Shown here: positions 41,301 through 52,544 of the stretch, piece after piece
How positions within the stretch are numbered: the first letter of the stretch is position 1
Layout of the letters: every line of letters starts with the position of its first letter
Assembly (NCBI GenBank): GCA_039621445.1
Contig: CP154956.1
Coordinates: 44,497,291-44,561,290, forward strand
Direction of reading: 5' to 3'
DNA from: Euglena gracilis
Taxonomy: Eukaryota; Euglenida; Euglenophyceae; Euglenales
Length of the DNA: 64,000 bases
The notes under the pieces: generated by a model
The model's input: the letters and a program-made list of their open reading frames with translations, nothing else
Databases searched by the model: none
Told to the model about the DNA's origin: nothing
Position numbers and translations under genes: made by a program

Positions 41301-44300
41301 CATCCCACATCATGGGGAAAGGGTGACAATTTTTTTCCAAAGAAAGAAAGCATGAAATCTGACTTCAACCTCATATCAAAGCCAAAGGGGCAAAATTGCA
41401 TCGTTTCACTGAATTGAAACGTGATGTGACGCTTGAACACTATGAAGAAGCATCGAAGTTTTGGAAACCTTGAAAATTGCTGGGGGAAAAAACAGATCAA
41501 GGAAATTAATACATTGTGGAACAAAGCATCGAAGCCGCAGAAAAAGGATATTTTGACCAGGAGGTTGTTGAACAAAATAATTATGTCAAATACAAATTTT
41601 CGATGTAGCAAAAATTTCTGGAATGTAAAAAGTTTGAAAAATAATTGGACAGGCGCCAACAAAGGAATGCCAACCTTGAGGGTTTTCCAAATCAAACTCA
41701 CAGATAAACGTTAGAAAAGCGTCAATTCAACTTCACAAGTGAGAAAACTGTTACATAATCGATATAGGAGGCTTTGGAAAATACGCAGAAATCAGGTCCA
41801 TGAGGCTGTTAACCGCCAAGAAAAGTTGGACCATCACGTGACGAAATCATAGTTTCCTTACAGACACACTTAGGCTTGGAAAATCCTGGAGAGAACTAAA
41901 TTGTAGAATTAAAACTTTCTCTTCATTTGTTTCTTCGGCAGTGAATTTCTTTCATTCCGTCCCCCACCCCTTCGGCACACACCCACAGAAAAGGGAAAGG
42001 AGGCCGACCGGGGCACACCCTGGCACTGCAGCACCTGGCCGAAGATGCGGGTGCCACCGATCTCCGTGCCGTTGGGGTCGACGCACCAGCAGAAGCCCGT
42101 CCCGCCGTGGCACTGCCGCGGGGCCCAGCCCCCCACCGCGGTGCACCGCGGCACGTAGCCGCCGCCCGGCAGGGCCTGCAGCTGCGCCGCCTGGCACGCG
42201 GTGAGGCCGAGACTTCCTGGGGGCAGACAGTGCACCGAAGGAAGGCTCCGTGGCGTGGGTTGCAACGTGCCGGACGATTCGCGAAATGGTACGACGTGGA
42301 ACTCCATGCACACACCTAAATCACATTTAAAAAAAATGTTAAATACTCGGCTCTGGTGGGGCAGGTTGGACCCCTCCCCAACCTGGGAGGTAGGGGGGTT
42401 GGGTGACCACCCCACCCACCACAGCACCGTGCAAGGGAGATCTCCAGCGGCTTCGGCGCCGAATGAAAACTTGCTCTGAAGATCATGCGGCCATGAGAGA
42501 GCCCAGGGGAGGGTCAGACTCCACCAACCAACCACCAGGCTTCTGCTTAAGGGTTTGCAGTAAACCCCCCGGAGGGGGGCTGGACTGCAGCAAGTTCAAA
42601 TTTGGCAAGTGGAAATCCCAGTGGACCCTCCACTAGCAGGGCTAGTTAGTGGATTTTCCTAGTGACCTGGCGCAAAGCACCAGAAATCTTTTTCACCCCA
42701 AAAGCTTCCAAAAATGCCCACTTTCAGCATTTTGGGGGGATTTTGTTTTGCAACAATATCAGCCCAAAAGAAACACACATTAAAAACCCAAGTCCACCTG
42801 GCGCGCAGTGCCGGAAAAGATTTTTTTCAGTCAGTGGGACCCCTGGGACCCTCAGGACCCCCCCCCTCTGGGGCAAAGGGGGCTGGCCAGTGGCCAGTAA
42901 AATGGGTAGGAAGCGGACCCCACCCCCTGGATCCTTAAAGCAGGCGACTGCCCATAAGGTTTCGGGTTATCCCGTACAGCCCTGGGAAAGACGAGACAGC
43001 GAGGAAGGGGGAGACAAGGAGGAATCCCCACCGAAAAAAAATTACAGACTCCTTGAACTCTGATCTCTGATCCTTGAACTCTGATCCTTGAACTCTGAAC
43101 TCTGATGCAGGGTCCTGCAACTTCATTTTATTTATAGTAACAGGTCTCACTTCCCCTTCCATGAACTAACTTCACACTTGATTTGGCAAACAAGACACTT
43201 TCCAAAACCCTCTCCCTGCCGGGCTTTAAAAGAATTCAAAATCCATATTTCTCTAATTTTAACAAGGAAAGTTGGCAGTTCAGACCCTTTCACCAACCAG
43301 GGACAGAAGATCAAACACTGCCAGCTTGCATGTCCCTGGCTGCGGGACAAAAGGCTGCATGACAGCGCAGCAAAAGTACACCAAATTTTGGGGCTGGACG
43401 CACTATTGTGTGTTGGCCGAACACGGCAGAGCCAGCAGCCTTAGTCCGGCAGGCCGGCCTGGCCGCCACACACCCGTGAAGGGCAGCCCGCCATAGCCAA
43501 CTGCCACGTTGATGGCGTCGATCTTCTGCAGCGCCTTCGCCATGCTGCCGGCCTCCAGCCATGGGCCGTACGCCTGCTGCACGGTGGCCTTCAGGCCGCC
43601 TTTCAGCCCCGCGACGAGGGCCGGCAGCCCCGGGGTGCAGGGCCCCCCGCACGCCTGCGCGGAGGCGAGCCGAGCGTGTCCGGGCATGGGTGGAGGCGAG
43701 TACAGACCGCTGGAGGGGGGGGGGGAGGGTTACGGTAGTGGGATGGACAGTAGTAGGAGGATCTCGATCCTCCTCGAACGTCGTTCGAGGCCGTTCGAGA
43801 TCCTCCTCGAACGTCGTTCGAGGTCGTTCGAGGAGGATCAAAATCCTCCTCGAACGTCGCTCGAGGTCGTTCGAGGAGGATCAAAATCCTCCTCGAATGT
43901 CGTTCGAGGTCGTTCGAGGAGGATCAAAATCCTCCTCGAATGTCGTTCGAGGTCGTTCGAGGAGGATCAAAATCCTCCTCGAATGTCGTTCGAGGTCATT
44001 TGAGGAGGATCAAAATCCTCCTCGAATGTCGTTCGAGGTCGTTCGAGGAGGATCAAAATCCTCCTCGAATGTCGTTCGAGGTCGTTCGAGGAGGATCAAA
44101 ATCCTCCTCGAATGTCGTTCGAGGTCGTTCGAGGAGGATCAAAATCCTCCTCGAACGTCGTTCGAGGTCGTCAAATTTTTCCAACCACAGGGTGTTGGGG
44201 TTGGAATCAACCACGGTTGGCCGCGGTCGACCGCGATCAACGACGGCTTTAAGCCATTTCCAACCATTACAGACCATGGAGCAACTACCCAAGTGGTCCA

Positions 44301-47300
44301 GGTACATGGCTGTCAAAATGGTGCGCTCTGGGTGCGCGGGTTCGAATCCCGCATTGCTTACTTCAGCAATTCAAATTAATAGCTTTTTTGATAAAACAAA
44401 AACTGAGTGGTGCGGGATTTGAACCCACGACGCCAGATGTTTCGCCACTTGGTAACATGGCCCTGAACCATTCAGCTAACCACTCTGTGACTGGTATCTA
44501 GGAGGTAGACCACGGGGGGGGGGGGTGCTGGGTGGTCGGCCGCCCACTCTGATAGTTATGAAGGAAAATTGTACGCAAACTAGTCAGCGGCTAGTTGGTG
44601 GTCATAAAAATGGTCCACCTGGAAACGGTCTGGATGGTTCCAAATAAACGAATTGTTGAAAAAAAATGAATGCATGAATAAATAACTTTCAGTGTGCAAG
44701 GCAAGGATGCACCCTAACAAAATACTTTTGTGTGTGAAAGCAAGGATAGCCAAAACGCGCCTCCCTAATGAACTTAGTCGGCCTGCGGCCTCCTCCGGCC
44801 TTCGGCGCCTCGCTCGGGTCCCCCCCATGTTTTTAACCCTAGTTGGGCGGCTCTTTGGGTTCGCTGGGCACCTTGTAGAGACCAATGTAACAACGTTGAG
44901 CGGGAAATATTCCGCTGTTTGGACAAGAATCGTAACCCTAACCCTGCTCCTTCAAATAACCTCATAAACTCTTTTTGGCCACAGTGAAACACCATCAAGA
45001 ATTTTTTTGCAGTAATTTAAAAAAATAAAACAAGAAATGAAAAATAAAAAATTAAAATTTTAAAATTTAAAAAAAGGTCACCTGAAATGACGTGACGTGT
45101 GGGGGGGTGTGGGGGGTGTGGGGGGTAATTTTAAAAAATAAGAAATAAAAATAAAAAATTGTGTGGGGGGTGTGGGGGGATGTGGCGCGCGGGGGGGGGG
45201 GAACACTGGGCGTGATAATTTGGCCCCTACAAGGCACCAGCTACCCCAAAGAGCCGCCCAACTAGGGTTAATACACATGGGGGGACCCTCGCTCGGCGCC
45301 TTCGGCGCCTCGCTCGGGTCCCCCCATGTTTTTAACCCTAGTTGGGCGGCTCTTTGGGTTCGCTGGGCACCTTGTAGAGACCAATATAACAACGTTGAGC
45401 GGGAAATATTCCGCTGTTTGGACAAGAATCGTAACCCTAACCCTACTCCTTCAAATAACCTCATAAACTCTTTTTGGCCACAGTGAAACACGATCAAGAC
45501 ATTTTTTGCAGTAATTTAAAAAAAATAAAACAAGAAATGAAAAAAAAATTAAAAAAATAAAATTAAAATTAAAAAAAAAGGTCACCTGAAATGACGTGAC
45601 GTGTGGGGGGGTGTGGGGGGTGTGGGGGGTGATTTTAAAAAATAAGCAATAAAAATAAAAAATTGTGTGGGGGGTGTGGGGGGATGTGGCGCGCGGGGGG
45701 GGGGAACACTGGGCGTGATAATTTGGCCCCTACAAGGCACCAGCTACCCAAAGAGCCGCCCAACTAGGCTGGGCACCTTGTAGAGACCAATCTAACAACG
45801 TTGAGCGGGAAATATTCCGCTGTTTGGACGAGAATCGTAACCCTAACCCTACTCCTTCAAATAACCTCATAAACTCTTTTTGGCCACAGTGAAACACGAT
45901 CAAGAATTTTTTTGCAGTAATTTAAACAAATAAAAAAAGAAATGAAAAATTAAAAATTAAAAAAATAAAATTAAAATTAAAAAAAAGGTCACCTGACGTG
46001 TGGGGGGGTGGGGTGGTGTGGGGGGTGGTGGGGGTGTGGGGGGGGGTGTGGGGGGTGTGGGGGGGGGGGGGGGGGGGGGTGTGTGGGGGGGGGTGGGGGG
46101 GGGGGGGGGGGGGGGGGTGGGGGGGTGTTGGGGGGGCGGTGGGGGGTTGGGGGGGTTTTGTTTTTTATTCTCTTTTTTATCCTTTTTTTTTTTTTTTTTT
46201 TATTTTTCCTGCCTCCCCTTTATGGATGGTCGGTACTGGTTGGACCGCGGTCGGCCACGATCAGCCGCAAGAGGCTGATGCCATTCCAACCAGACCTTTG
46301 AAAATTTTTGTTTGGTTGGAAGTGGGCCGGCCGCGCCGTGCACTCCTACTCGATATCCTTCTCGGATGTCGTTCAGGGAATATTTTTGAATGAATGAGTG
46401 TATTCCTGCGTAAGAAAAAATATGTTTCTTTTAGATTACGTGGAAAATTTCCCCCTACAGGGTACCAGCTACCCCAAAGAGTCGCCCAACTAGGTTTAAT
46501 ACACATGGGGGGACCCTCGCTTGGCGCCTTCGGCGCCTCGCTCGGGTCCCCCCATGTTTTTAACCCTAGTTGGGCGACTCTTTGGGTTCGCTGTGTACCC
46601 TGTAGAGGGAAATATAGCAACGATGAGCGGGACGGTGACAACCGTTGGGGATGAAATCTTGACCCTAACCCTATTCCTTCTAATAACGTCAGATATAGAA
46701 ATGTTTTTTGAACAAAGATATTTATGAACAAGTGTAAGAAAAAAAGAAACAAGCAGAATCAAGAACAACGAACCATGCTGACAAACCCCCAAAAAAAATT
46801 GCAACTGAAACTTGAATGCATGTACGTAGGAGGAGGATCGAGATCCTCCTCGAACGTCGTTCGAGGTCGTTCGAGGAGGATCAATATCCTCCTCGAATGT
46901 CGTTCGAGGTCATTCGAGGAGGATCAAAATCCTCCTCGAACGTCGTTCGAGGTCGTTCGAGGAGGATCAAAATCCTCCTCGAATGTCGTTCGAGGTCGTT
47001 CGAGGAGGATCGAAATCCTCCTCGAATATCGTTCGAGGTCGTTCGAGGAGGATCAAAATCCTCCTCGAATGTCGTTCGAGGTCGTTCGAGGAGGATCAAA
47101 ATCCTCCTCGAATGTCGTTCGAGGTCGTTCGAGGAGGATCAAAATCCTCCTCGAATGTCGTTCGAGGTCGTTCGAGGAGGATCAAAATCCTCCTCGAATG
47201 TCGTTCGAGGTCGTTCGAGGAGGATTTTAAGCCCCCCCCCCCTCGAACGGGGGGGGCTTAAAAACGTTCGAGGAGGTTCGAGCTCGAACGTTCGAGCTCG

Positions 47301-50300
47301 AACCTCCTCCTACTGTTACCCCCCCGGGGGGGGGCACCCTCGGCGCGAGCACTCCTGTTTCGATGTACAAAGTTGGCCGAAATTGTCTGCTGGGACCATT
47401 TACCCCTTCTTTGCATCCCCCACCAGTACCGGCATCCAGCCAGCTATTCAGTAATCAATTACAACAAGGAAGACAGGGGGGGGGGAAGTTCTCAAAGGCT
47501 TTGGCTAGAGCAAGAGGGCTTGAAAAGGGAAAAAGTGTCTGTCCCACCACTGTTTTACACAAATGTGGACTCAAAAATGACCATTTGTCACTCCACATCA
47601 AAAAAAACGGGGGCACCCCTCTCGCCAAACCCCCCAAAAACTATTTTTTCAAACTGCACATTATGCCATTTATTACACAATTTATATTACTACGTTGCTA
47701 TACTGTTGGGTGCGGACACATTTGCGCACATACCGTCCGGGCCCACTGTGGGGCGACCGCGGGGGTCAGCCGGCGGAGCGTCCAGGCCGCACAGGGGTCC
47801 AGTCCGGGGCTGGGGGGCGGGCCATCCGCAGGGTTCGACGTTAAGACAGGTGGGGGGGATAAGATCCCACCCCCCTGGTTCAGGAGGGTTTGCAGGGAGG
47901 GACCCCATCCTCACATCGGACCCTGGCCGTAAACCGCCGCCCGGAACTGCCGCTGGGCCGCCGCCACCGCCGGGGGCAGATGGAGGGCGAAGGCGTCGAT
48001 GATGCGGAACCGGCCGTACCACGCCAGCGCCTGCGGGGGGGGGGGGATGGCTGTGTGCTGGGATGGCTGACGACTGTGGGGAGCCTGGCCAGCCGTCGTT
48101 GAAGGCAAAATAGCAGTCGGAGAGATTCCAACCCCCCCCCGGGGCACATACTGCACCAATTGCAAGTGCGGCACCCAAATTTTGTTGCTGCGCGGGGGTG
48201 TGGGCACGGGCAGCCGGCCCAGGCACCTGCTGCAGGCTGGGGTCCGCCAGGAGGGCGAGGTGGGCATTGAGCTCCGCGGGCTGCGGGGTGAGGAAGGCCG
48301 GGGCGTCTCCCAGCTGGAGCTGCCGGGCGGGGGACAGCCCGAGGCCCAGCAAGGCCGTGGACCACGTCACGGCGCTGAAGTTGCCCTGGCCCCAGGGAGG
48401 CCCCCAGGCCCGTCTGTATTGAGTTGGGGGGGACGTATACAGGACCCTCGAGAAATGACACATAAAATGCAATAACCCACAAGAAAAATGCAACCCATGG
48501 CAAAATCAAAAATGCAACAAAAAAAAACGTAGTTGGGAGGGTGGGGGGTCGACCCCCCCCGGCACTGTGGCACAGTGCCATAGTGGGGGCGCCGAAGGCA
48601 CCGAATTCCATTGGCGCCGAAGGCGCCAACGGGAAACTTGATCTGAAAATTGGTGCCCCCAAATATGGGAAGGCCTGGTGGGGGGGGGGGGGTTGTACCT
48701 GCCCACCAAGTTTGGAGGATTCTTGAACGGGCAGTGCTCAGCCTGGTGGCTTTTAGAGGGCTTTTGCATTTTGGAAAAAGAGCACAAGCCAATTCTTTTC
48801 CACCTTACTCAGCATTCACATTGGCGTTGGCAGTGGCAACCGTGGCAGGAACAAAAACAGAAGCAGGAGTGGCAACAAGTGCCAGCAGTGATGGTGGTGG
48901 TGGTGGTGGTGGAAATGTGAATGGCACGTTTTGTGAAATGAAACTGCAATTAAAATTATTATTACTATTAAATTAAATCGCATGCTTCAATATTTGTTTT
49001 GAATCAAAGGTGCCATACCCCTGGTCGTGGGTGGGGGAAGGTAGAGGCGGGTCACCTCACGAAAGTACCTGCGACGGCAAGGAATCCCGAGTTGGACCAT
49101 TGGAACTGAAACAAATTAAACAAAATGCATTTTAGATTTGAAACCTGCCAAATAATCGTTTTTGTTCACGAGGACTCCGGCCTCCTTTGTGGGCGGCAGC
49201 GGGGGCCGCCCTGCCCGCAGCTGGGCGAGGGACATCACGGTGGCCGGGTCCGGCAGGGGCTGGAAGCCGACGGAGTCCCAGACCGAGTCGCTGACCGCCA
49301 CCACCGTCGCCTCCAGGTTGACGAGGCTCGCCGCCCACTGCTGGGCGTCCGGCGCGGACAAGGGGCTGGGCCCACGCCCCGGCGGCCGACCTCACCCCCA
49401 CCCTCTCGGCCTGGCTCGGCACCACCGCGACGACGCGTTGTAGCACGGGGCGGCGAGTGTGAGAGGCTGGCTGAGTGGGTGGCCGAAACGGGGGTGTTTG
49501 CCGACACCCCGGGAACGGAGGAACGCAGGCCGGCGGCGCCATTCAGTTTAACTGCAGTGGCACGTCACAGGAGGGCACGAGATGCGACATGGCGGCCTGC
49601 TGGCCGGCCAGGTTAGCTGGTCCGACATTGATGGGCAGTTTCCTGTTCTGTCCTGGCTGGCCACACTGGGCCGTTTGAGGCCGGAGCGTGGCTGGGGCTG
49701 TCCTGGTACACGAGCTGCAGCACCGTCGTCATGTAGCTGACCGCCAGGGCCGTGGCCGTGTCGTTGCCGTACGCCGTCCGCGGCAGCGTGAGGCTCGCGT
49801 TGCGCAGCGCGAAGAGGGCCCGCGTGGGGTCGAACGGGTCGTCCTGGACGGACACGTGGAGGAACGGCGTGGCGTCCACCCCGACGGTGTGCAGCGCCAG
49901 GGCGGCCTGGACCAGCCCGTCCGTCGTGCCCCCCGACACCTGTTGGATGTGGGGAAGGGGTTGGCGGAGGTCGGCAGGGGGGGGGGACAGCGGAGCGCAC
50001 ACAGTTCGCTGCATGTGTGGAGATGCCACCATGACGAATGGCGACTTGCCGGCAAGATTGAAAACCAATGCAAAAGCCGGGAAGTACTTGTGAATTGCTG
50101 TTTGATCAATTTTTGAGTTGCCAAAATTCACAAAATAATCACTGTAGTGCGCAAGTTCGGTGTCCAAATAATGAGCAGATTATCCTATTATCTCTCAAGG
50201 GAGGGGCACAACTATGTGGGACCGTGAGAGGGGGAACAACCATATGAGACATAACAGAAGCAGGACACATACAGCTGAATTTGACTTGGTCAACACAAAT

Positions 50301-50757
50301 CTGCCGCTTTCAAAGAGCATTACGGATCGTTCAGGGTGAACAATAGGGCTAAGGACTTCACAAACTGCTGAGTCCCATCATTGGGTCATCCTCTGCGATT
50401 CACCCAGCCGCCAGATATCAGACCGGCCCATCCCCCGGCCAGCCACACACCTCAGCGTCCCACTGCGCCAACAGAGCCCAGACCTCGGCGTAGGAGCGGT
50501 TGCCGACGTTGGCGCAGCCCTGGTACACCTGCCCCGCGATGGTCGCTCCGTCCGCCAACACCGCCTGCGTGATGGCGCTGACGTTCCCCTGCAGCTCGGC
50601 CTGGTACAGCGCCACGCCGGGCGGGGCCCCGCTGGCTGCGAAGCTCCCGCAGCTAAATGCGTAGAAGTCTGCACGGCGGCAGGCAGTGGCACCGCCGACC
50701 CCACCCGACCCTCCACACACACGCGCGCGCGCGCGCACACACACACACGCACACACG

Positions 50758-50800
<43 letters not shown>

Positions 50801-50833
50801 CACACACACACACACACAACACACACACACACA

Positions 50834-50873
<40 letters not shown>

Positions 50874-50889
50874 CACGCACGCACGCACG

Positions 50890-50921
<32 letters not shown>

Positions 50922-51109
50922 GCCACCCACCCCCACCCACCCACACCCACACCCACACCCACACACACACACACAACAGAGAACACACACACACACACAG
51001 TGCTACTGTAATGGCGCCACGAGTCTGTTCAAGGGTCTGCACTGGCGTTCATGGCGGCCTTGACGCTGCCCAGCTCCGGGGTGAAGGCGTAGGTGGCGGC
51101 GCTGCAGTT
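38164..51109 (-). CDS. gene D: M13 (neprilysin) family pseudopeptidase with thyroglobulin type-1 module
   Basis: M13 proteins are type II or secreted zinc endopeptidases. Exons: 51043-51109, 50451-50674, 49667-49939, 49170-49365, 48227-48385, 47922-48030, 47734-47809, 43474-43654, 42019-42216, 40490-40606, 39697-39898, 39071-39190, perhaps 38860-38970, and 38164-38395. Family marks in order: [11 protein letters not shown] (family CxDFYxYACG), [11 protein letters not shown] and [31 protein letters not shown], the zinc-site region [10 protein letters not shown] where active members have GHExxH, and the C-terminal [11 protein letters not shown] then a cysteine near the stop. Both zinc histidines and the catalytic Glu are therefore missing. 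Summed length is about 720 residues including the extra module, normal for M13. The start exon upstream of 51109 was not found. Confidence 0.82.
39697..39898 (-). CDS. M13 exon carrying the degenerate zinc site
   Basis: Codes [17 protein letters not shown] then [17 protein letters not shown]. It aligns with lNyGgiGmviGHEitHgFDd.G..yD..G.l..WW of active M13 enzymes. His-Glu-x-x-His becomes Gln-Arg-Ile-Ser-Arg, and about four residues are inserted before FDG. The acceptor is AGGCAG and the donor GTATTT. Framing on both sides is strong, so the changes are not alignment slips. Confidence 0.85.
42019..42216 (-). CDS. thyroglobulin type-1 module on one symmetric exon
   Basis: Codes 66 residues with the Tg1 pattern: [35 protein letters not shown] and a final VLQCQ. 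The CWCV core and six-cysteine spacing identify the fold, which often binds or inhibits proteases. The exon is exactly 198 bases, so it can be gained or lost without shifting frame. It lies inside the M13 gene between the exons coding INVAVGYGG and [11 protein letters not shown]. Whether it is spliced into the mRNA constitutively is unknown. Confidence 0.85.
42537..42951. mobile_element. diverged CAGGC-ended MITE in a gene D intron
   Basis: Ends CAGGCTTCTGCTTAAGG and CCTTAAAGCAGGCGACTG are inverted but diverged. The interior repeats CTGGCGC.CAGTGCCGGAA motifs twice plus AAAATGCCCACTTTCAGC, resembling 56955-57308. No convincing 8-base duplication remains. Confidence 0.6.
43748..44172. repeat. 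43-bp satellite array, about 10 copies
   Basis: The unit is exactly 43 bases (for example successive ATCAAAATCC at 43837 and 43880). Each unit contains the palindrome GAGGAGGAT-caaa-ATCCTCCTC and GTTCGAGGTCGTTCGAGG. Because 43 is not a multiple of three, every frame is open through three-unit cycles, giving false Arg/Ser-rich proteins. Confidence 0.95.
44279..44360 (+). tRNA. tRNA-like sequence, anticodon arm degenerate
   Basis: The T arm GCGGGTTCGAATCCCGC is perfect and matches the internal B box. The acceptor strands GAGCAAC and ATTGCTT pair at five Watson-Crick positions. The D-arm resembles an A box but lacks its third G, and no regular anticodon stem forms around the loop-like CTGTCAA. 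Probably a tRNA pseudogene or tRNA-derived element. Confidence 0.4.
44404..44485 (-). tRNA. probable tRNA gene or tRNA-derived element
   Basis: The acceptor arm is perfect over seven pairs (GAGTGGT with ACCACTC), with A as discriminator. The A box TAGCTGAATGG and B box GGTTCAAATCC fit the polymerase III consensus, and the T stem GTGGG/CCCGC pairs. The anticodon stem ATGTT/AACAT encloses a 12-base loop; if five of these are an intron the anticodon would be CAA (Leu), but position 33 would be C instead of T. Identity is therefore open. Confidence 0.5.
44690..46700. repeat. direct repeats of a telomere-repeat-bearing unit with long hairpin
   Basis: Three tandem units (spacing about 500 and 406 bases, seen from GTAACCCTAACCCT at 44934, 45431 and 45837) and a fourth diverged copy near 46454-46680. 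Each has CACCTTGTAGAG, a GGGAAATATTCCGCTG block, a CCCTAACCCT pair, an A/T-rich stretch and a GTGTGGGG tract. Complete copies include a hairpin of about 150 bases (45227-45377 and 46454-46605) with arms containing GAGCCGCCCAACTAG and a GGCGCC-TTC-GGCGCC tip. The third copy has lost the centre of the hairpin. Confidence 0.85.
46003..46195. repeat. extreme G/T tract with following T-run
   Basis: About 150 bases almost purely G and T, dominated by G runs of 5 to 20, then TTTTATCC and a T18 run. Many four-run G-quadruplex patterns are possible. It derives from the GTGTGGGGGG section of the adjacent units. Confidence 0.9.
46828..47226. repeat. 43-bp satellite array, second block of about 9 copies
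   Basis: Same unit and orientation as 43748-44172, beginning with the same AGGAGGATCGAGATCCTCCTC-type first unit. The two arrays bracket the telomere-like units. Confidence 0.95.
48530..48720. repeat. G/C palindromic element fragment in a gene D intron
   Basis: Contains GGCGCCGAAGGCGCC-type tip, GGCACTGTGGCAC and C/G runs, like the interiors of the mobile introns, but I could not identify termini or a duplication. Confidence 0.45.
50675..51042 (-). other. nonconventional intron in gene D
   Basis: The minus strand starts GTG-CAG and ends CTG-CCGCC. Removal gives AAC GCC AGT GCA GAC TTC TAC, that is [12 protein letters not shown], restoring the conserved Asp of the M13 DFY motif. The ordinary sites nearby would give Asn instead. 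The intron holds a long CA/CGCA repeat at 50713-51000. The flanking octamers are not clearly alike. Confidence 0.7.
50713..51000. repeat. CA / GCAC simple repeat
   Basis: Runs of CACACA with interspersed CGCACG and CCCACC blocks inside the nonconventional intron of gene D. No coding content. Confidence 0.95.
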
Positions 51110-52544
51110 CTGAGACGGTGGTGGCGCCTGGATGGGGCTGCAGGGGCCGATTGCAGGGATGCAGAGTGAGGGTTCAATATAAGGGCAAGTGAGGGGTCAG
51201 ACCCCCTCCTCCGGTCCAGAAGGTGGGGGGGGGGCCTTCCTGTGCAATGACGCGGTCCGGGTGACTGTTTTTTGGCGCACTGGGCCCAACATTTTGCCCC
51301 CCCCCAAATCAGCCAAATACTTCATTTTAGGTACTTTTGGGTAAAAAAAAATTGCCAGAAAGCCCAAAATTTTCTGCACAAAATGCCAGAAGGAAAATTT
51401 TTGAATTTTTGAATAATTTTTTGGGGGTTCTCGTGTACCCCAGCCAGCAGCCCGGCCCCCCCCCCTCATCAGCAAGTTTTATTAATTTCCAGTGGCCCAA
51501 AGGGTGGCGGGACAGTAGCGGATTTTTCGCTTTTGGGGGTGCAAAAAGAAGCCAGAGATGGGTCGAAAAATGGGGTCGGGAACGAGCTGACCAACGCAAA
51601 TTTGGGGTCAAAAAAATTGATTTTTGGGGCAATTAATAATAATAATTGGCAGTTTTTTGGACATTTTTGCATTTTCAATTTTTGGAACCCGGTTCAACCC
51701 CAGGTCGGGCCCAGCTCCAGCCCAGGACCCCTATGGGGAGGAGGGAGGGGGTCAGGCAGCTGTCTTTGTCAAGCCAGCCCAAATTTTCTAGCCTCTCTCG
51801 CACTTGAGGATTTTTTCCTTTGTCAGTATGGGCAATTGCGCACGCCGACCAAAAAAAAGCTTATGTGCGAGATCCGTCGCCTACAGTGTGGCCAAAAATT
51901 ACGGAAGACAAAAATTACGGCAAAAAAAAATTACGAGAAAAAAAAATTTGGAAAAATTTTTATTTTGGAAAAATTGATTTTGGCAAAACCTGGTCCCCGT
52001 GAAGGATTGACCTCCGGCACTCACAGGTGAGCGACATTTTTGTCCTAATTGTGTGTTCAACGTATTTTTCTGTCCCCCAGTGGCTGCAATCACTCGAGGT
52101 ATTGTGGCACGTACCCGTCCAGCAACGCTTGCAAAAAAAGTGGGGGAACGTTCAAGATCGGTCAGGCATGGGCAAAATAATCGCTGGCAAAAACAGAATT
52201 GAGGCCGTTCGCTGCAACTTCTGATAGAATTGTGCCACTGATCAGGTGTCAGTAATTTCTAATGCAGAGCGATTTTTTGCTGTGATTTTCCCCAGGTGCT
52301 TGATGCCGATCGCCCGTTTTTCAAGGAGCTGGCTGAGCATATACCATTGAAGAAACTGACATTCAATTGGGATGAGTATTGTGTTCTTTTGGGCACAAAC
52401 CGGAAGTGGGCTGGAAGAGGGCGTCGGAAACCGACGGAGTGAGAAAATTACGAGAGAAAAAATTATGGCAAAATTTGGGTATTTTGCCAAAATTTCTGTC
52501 TAACGTAATTTTTAGCCGCACTGTAAGATATGACGTTTCACAAC
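51110..52544. other. stretch between genes C and D, 5' exon of D not found
   Basis: The region between the stop of gene C at 52545 and the first recognised M13 exon. Mostly A/T-rich with AAAAATTACG repeats near 51895-51960 and 52440-52510. A signal or anchor exon for gene D should be here or be absent; I see no convincing one. Confidence 0.4.

Larger units (their letters stand above)
43655..47733. other. repeat-filled 4.1-kb intron of gene D
   Basis: Lies between the M13 exons 47734-47809 and 43474-43654. It contains, left to right, a 43-bp satellite array, a plus-strand and a minus-strand tRNA-like sequence, tandem units with telomere-type repeats and hairpins, a G-rich tract, a second 43-bp array, and a G/C palindrome at 47230-47335. 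No protein exon is apparent inside. Confidence 0.7.

Noticed and set aside
43748-44172. CRISPR-like array (regular short repeats)
   Set aside because: Units are contiguous tandem copies with no variable spacers and the context is eukaryotic.
43561-44422. Long plus-strand open frames rich in Arg, Ser and Glu
   Set aside because: They are readings of the 43-bp satellite, which is open in several frames on both strands; the peptide repeats with the DNA unit.
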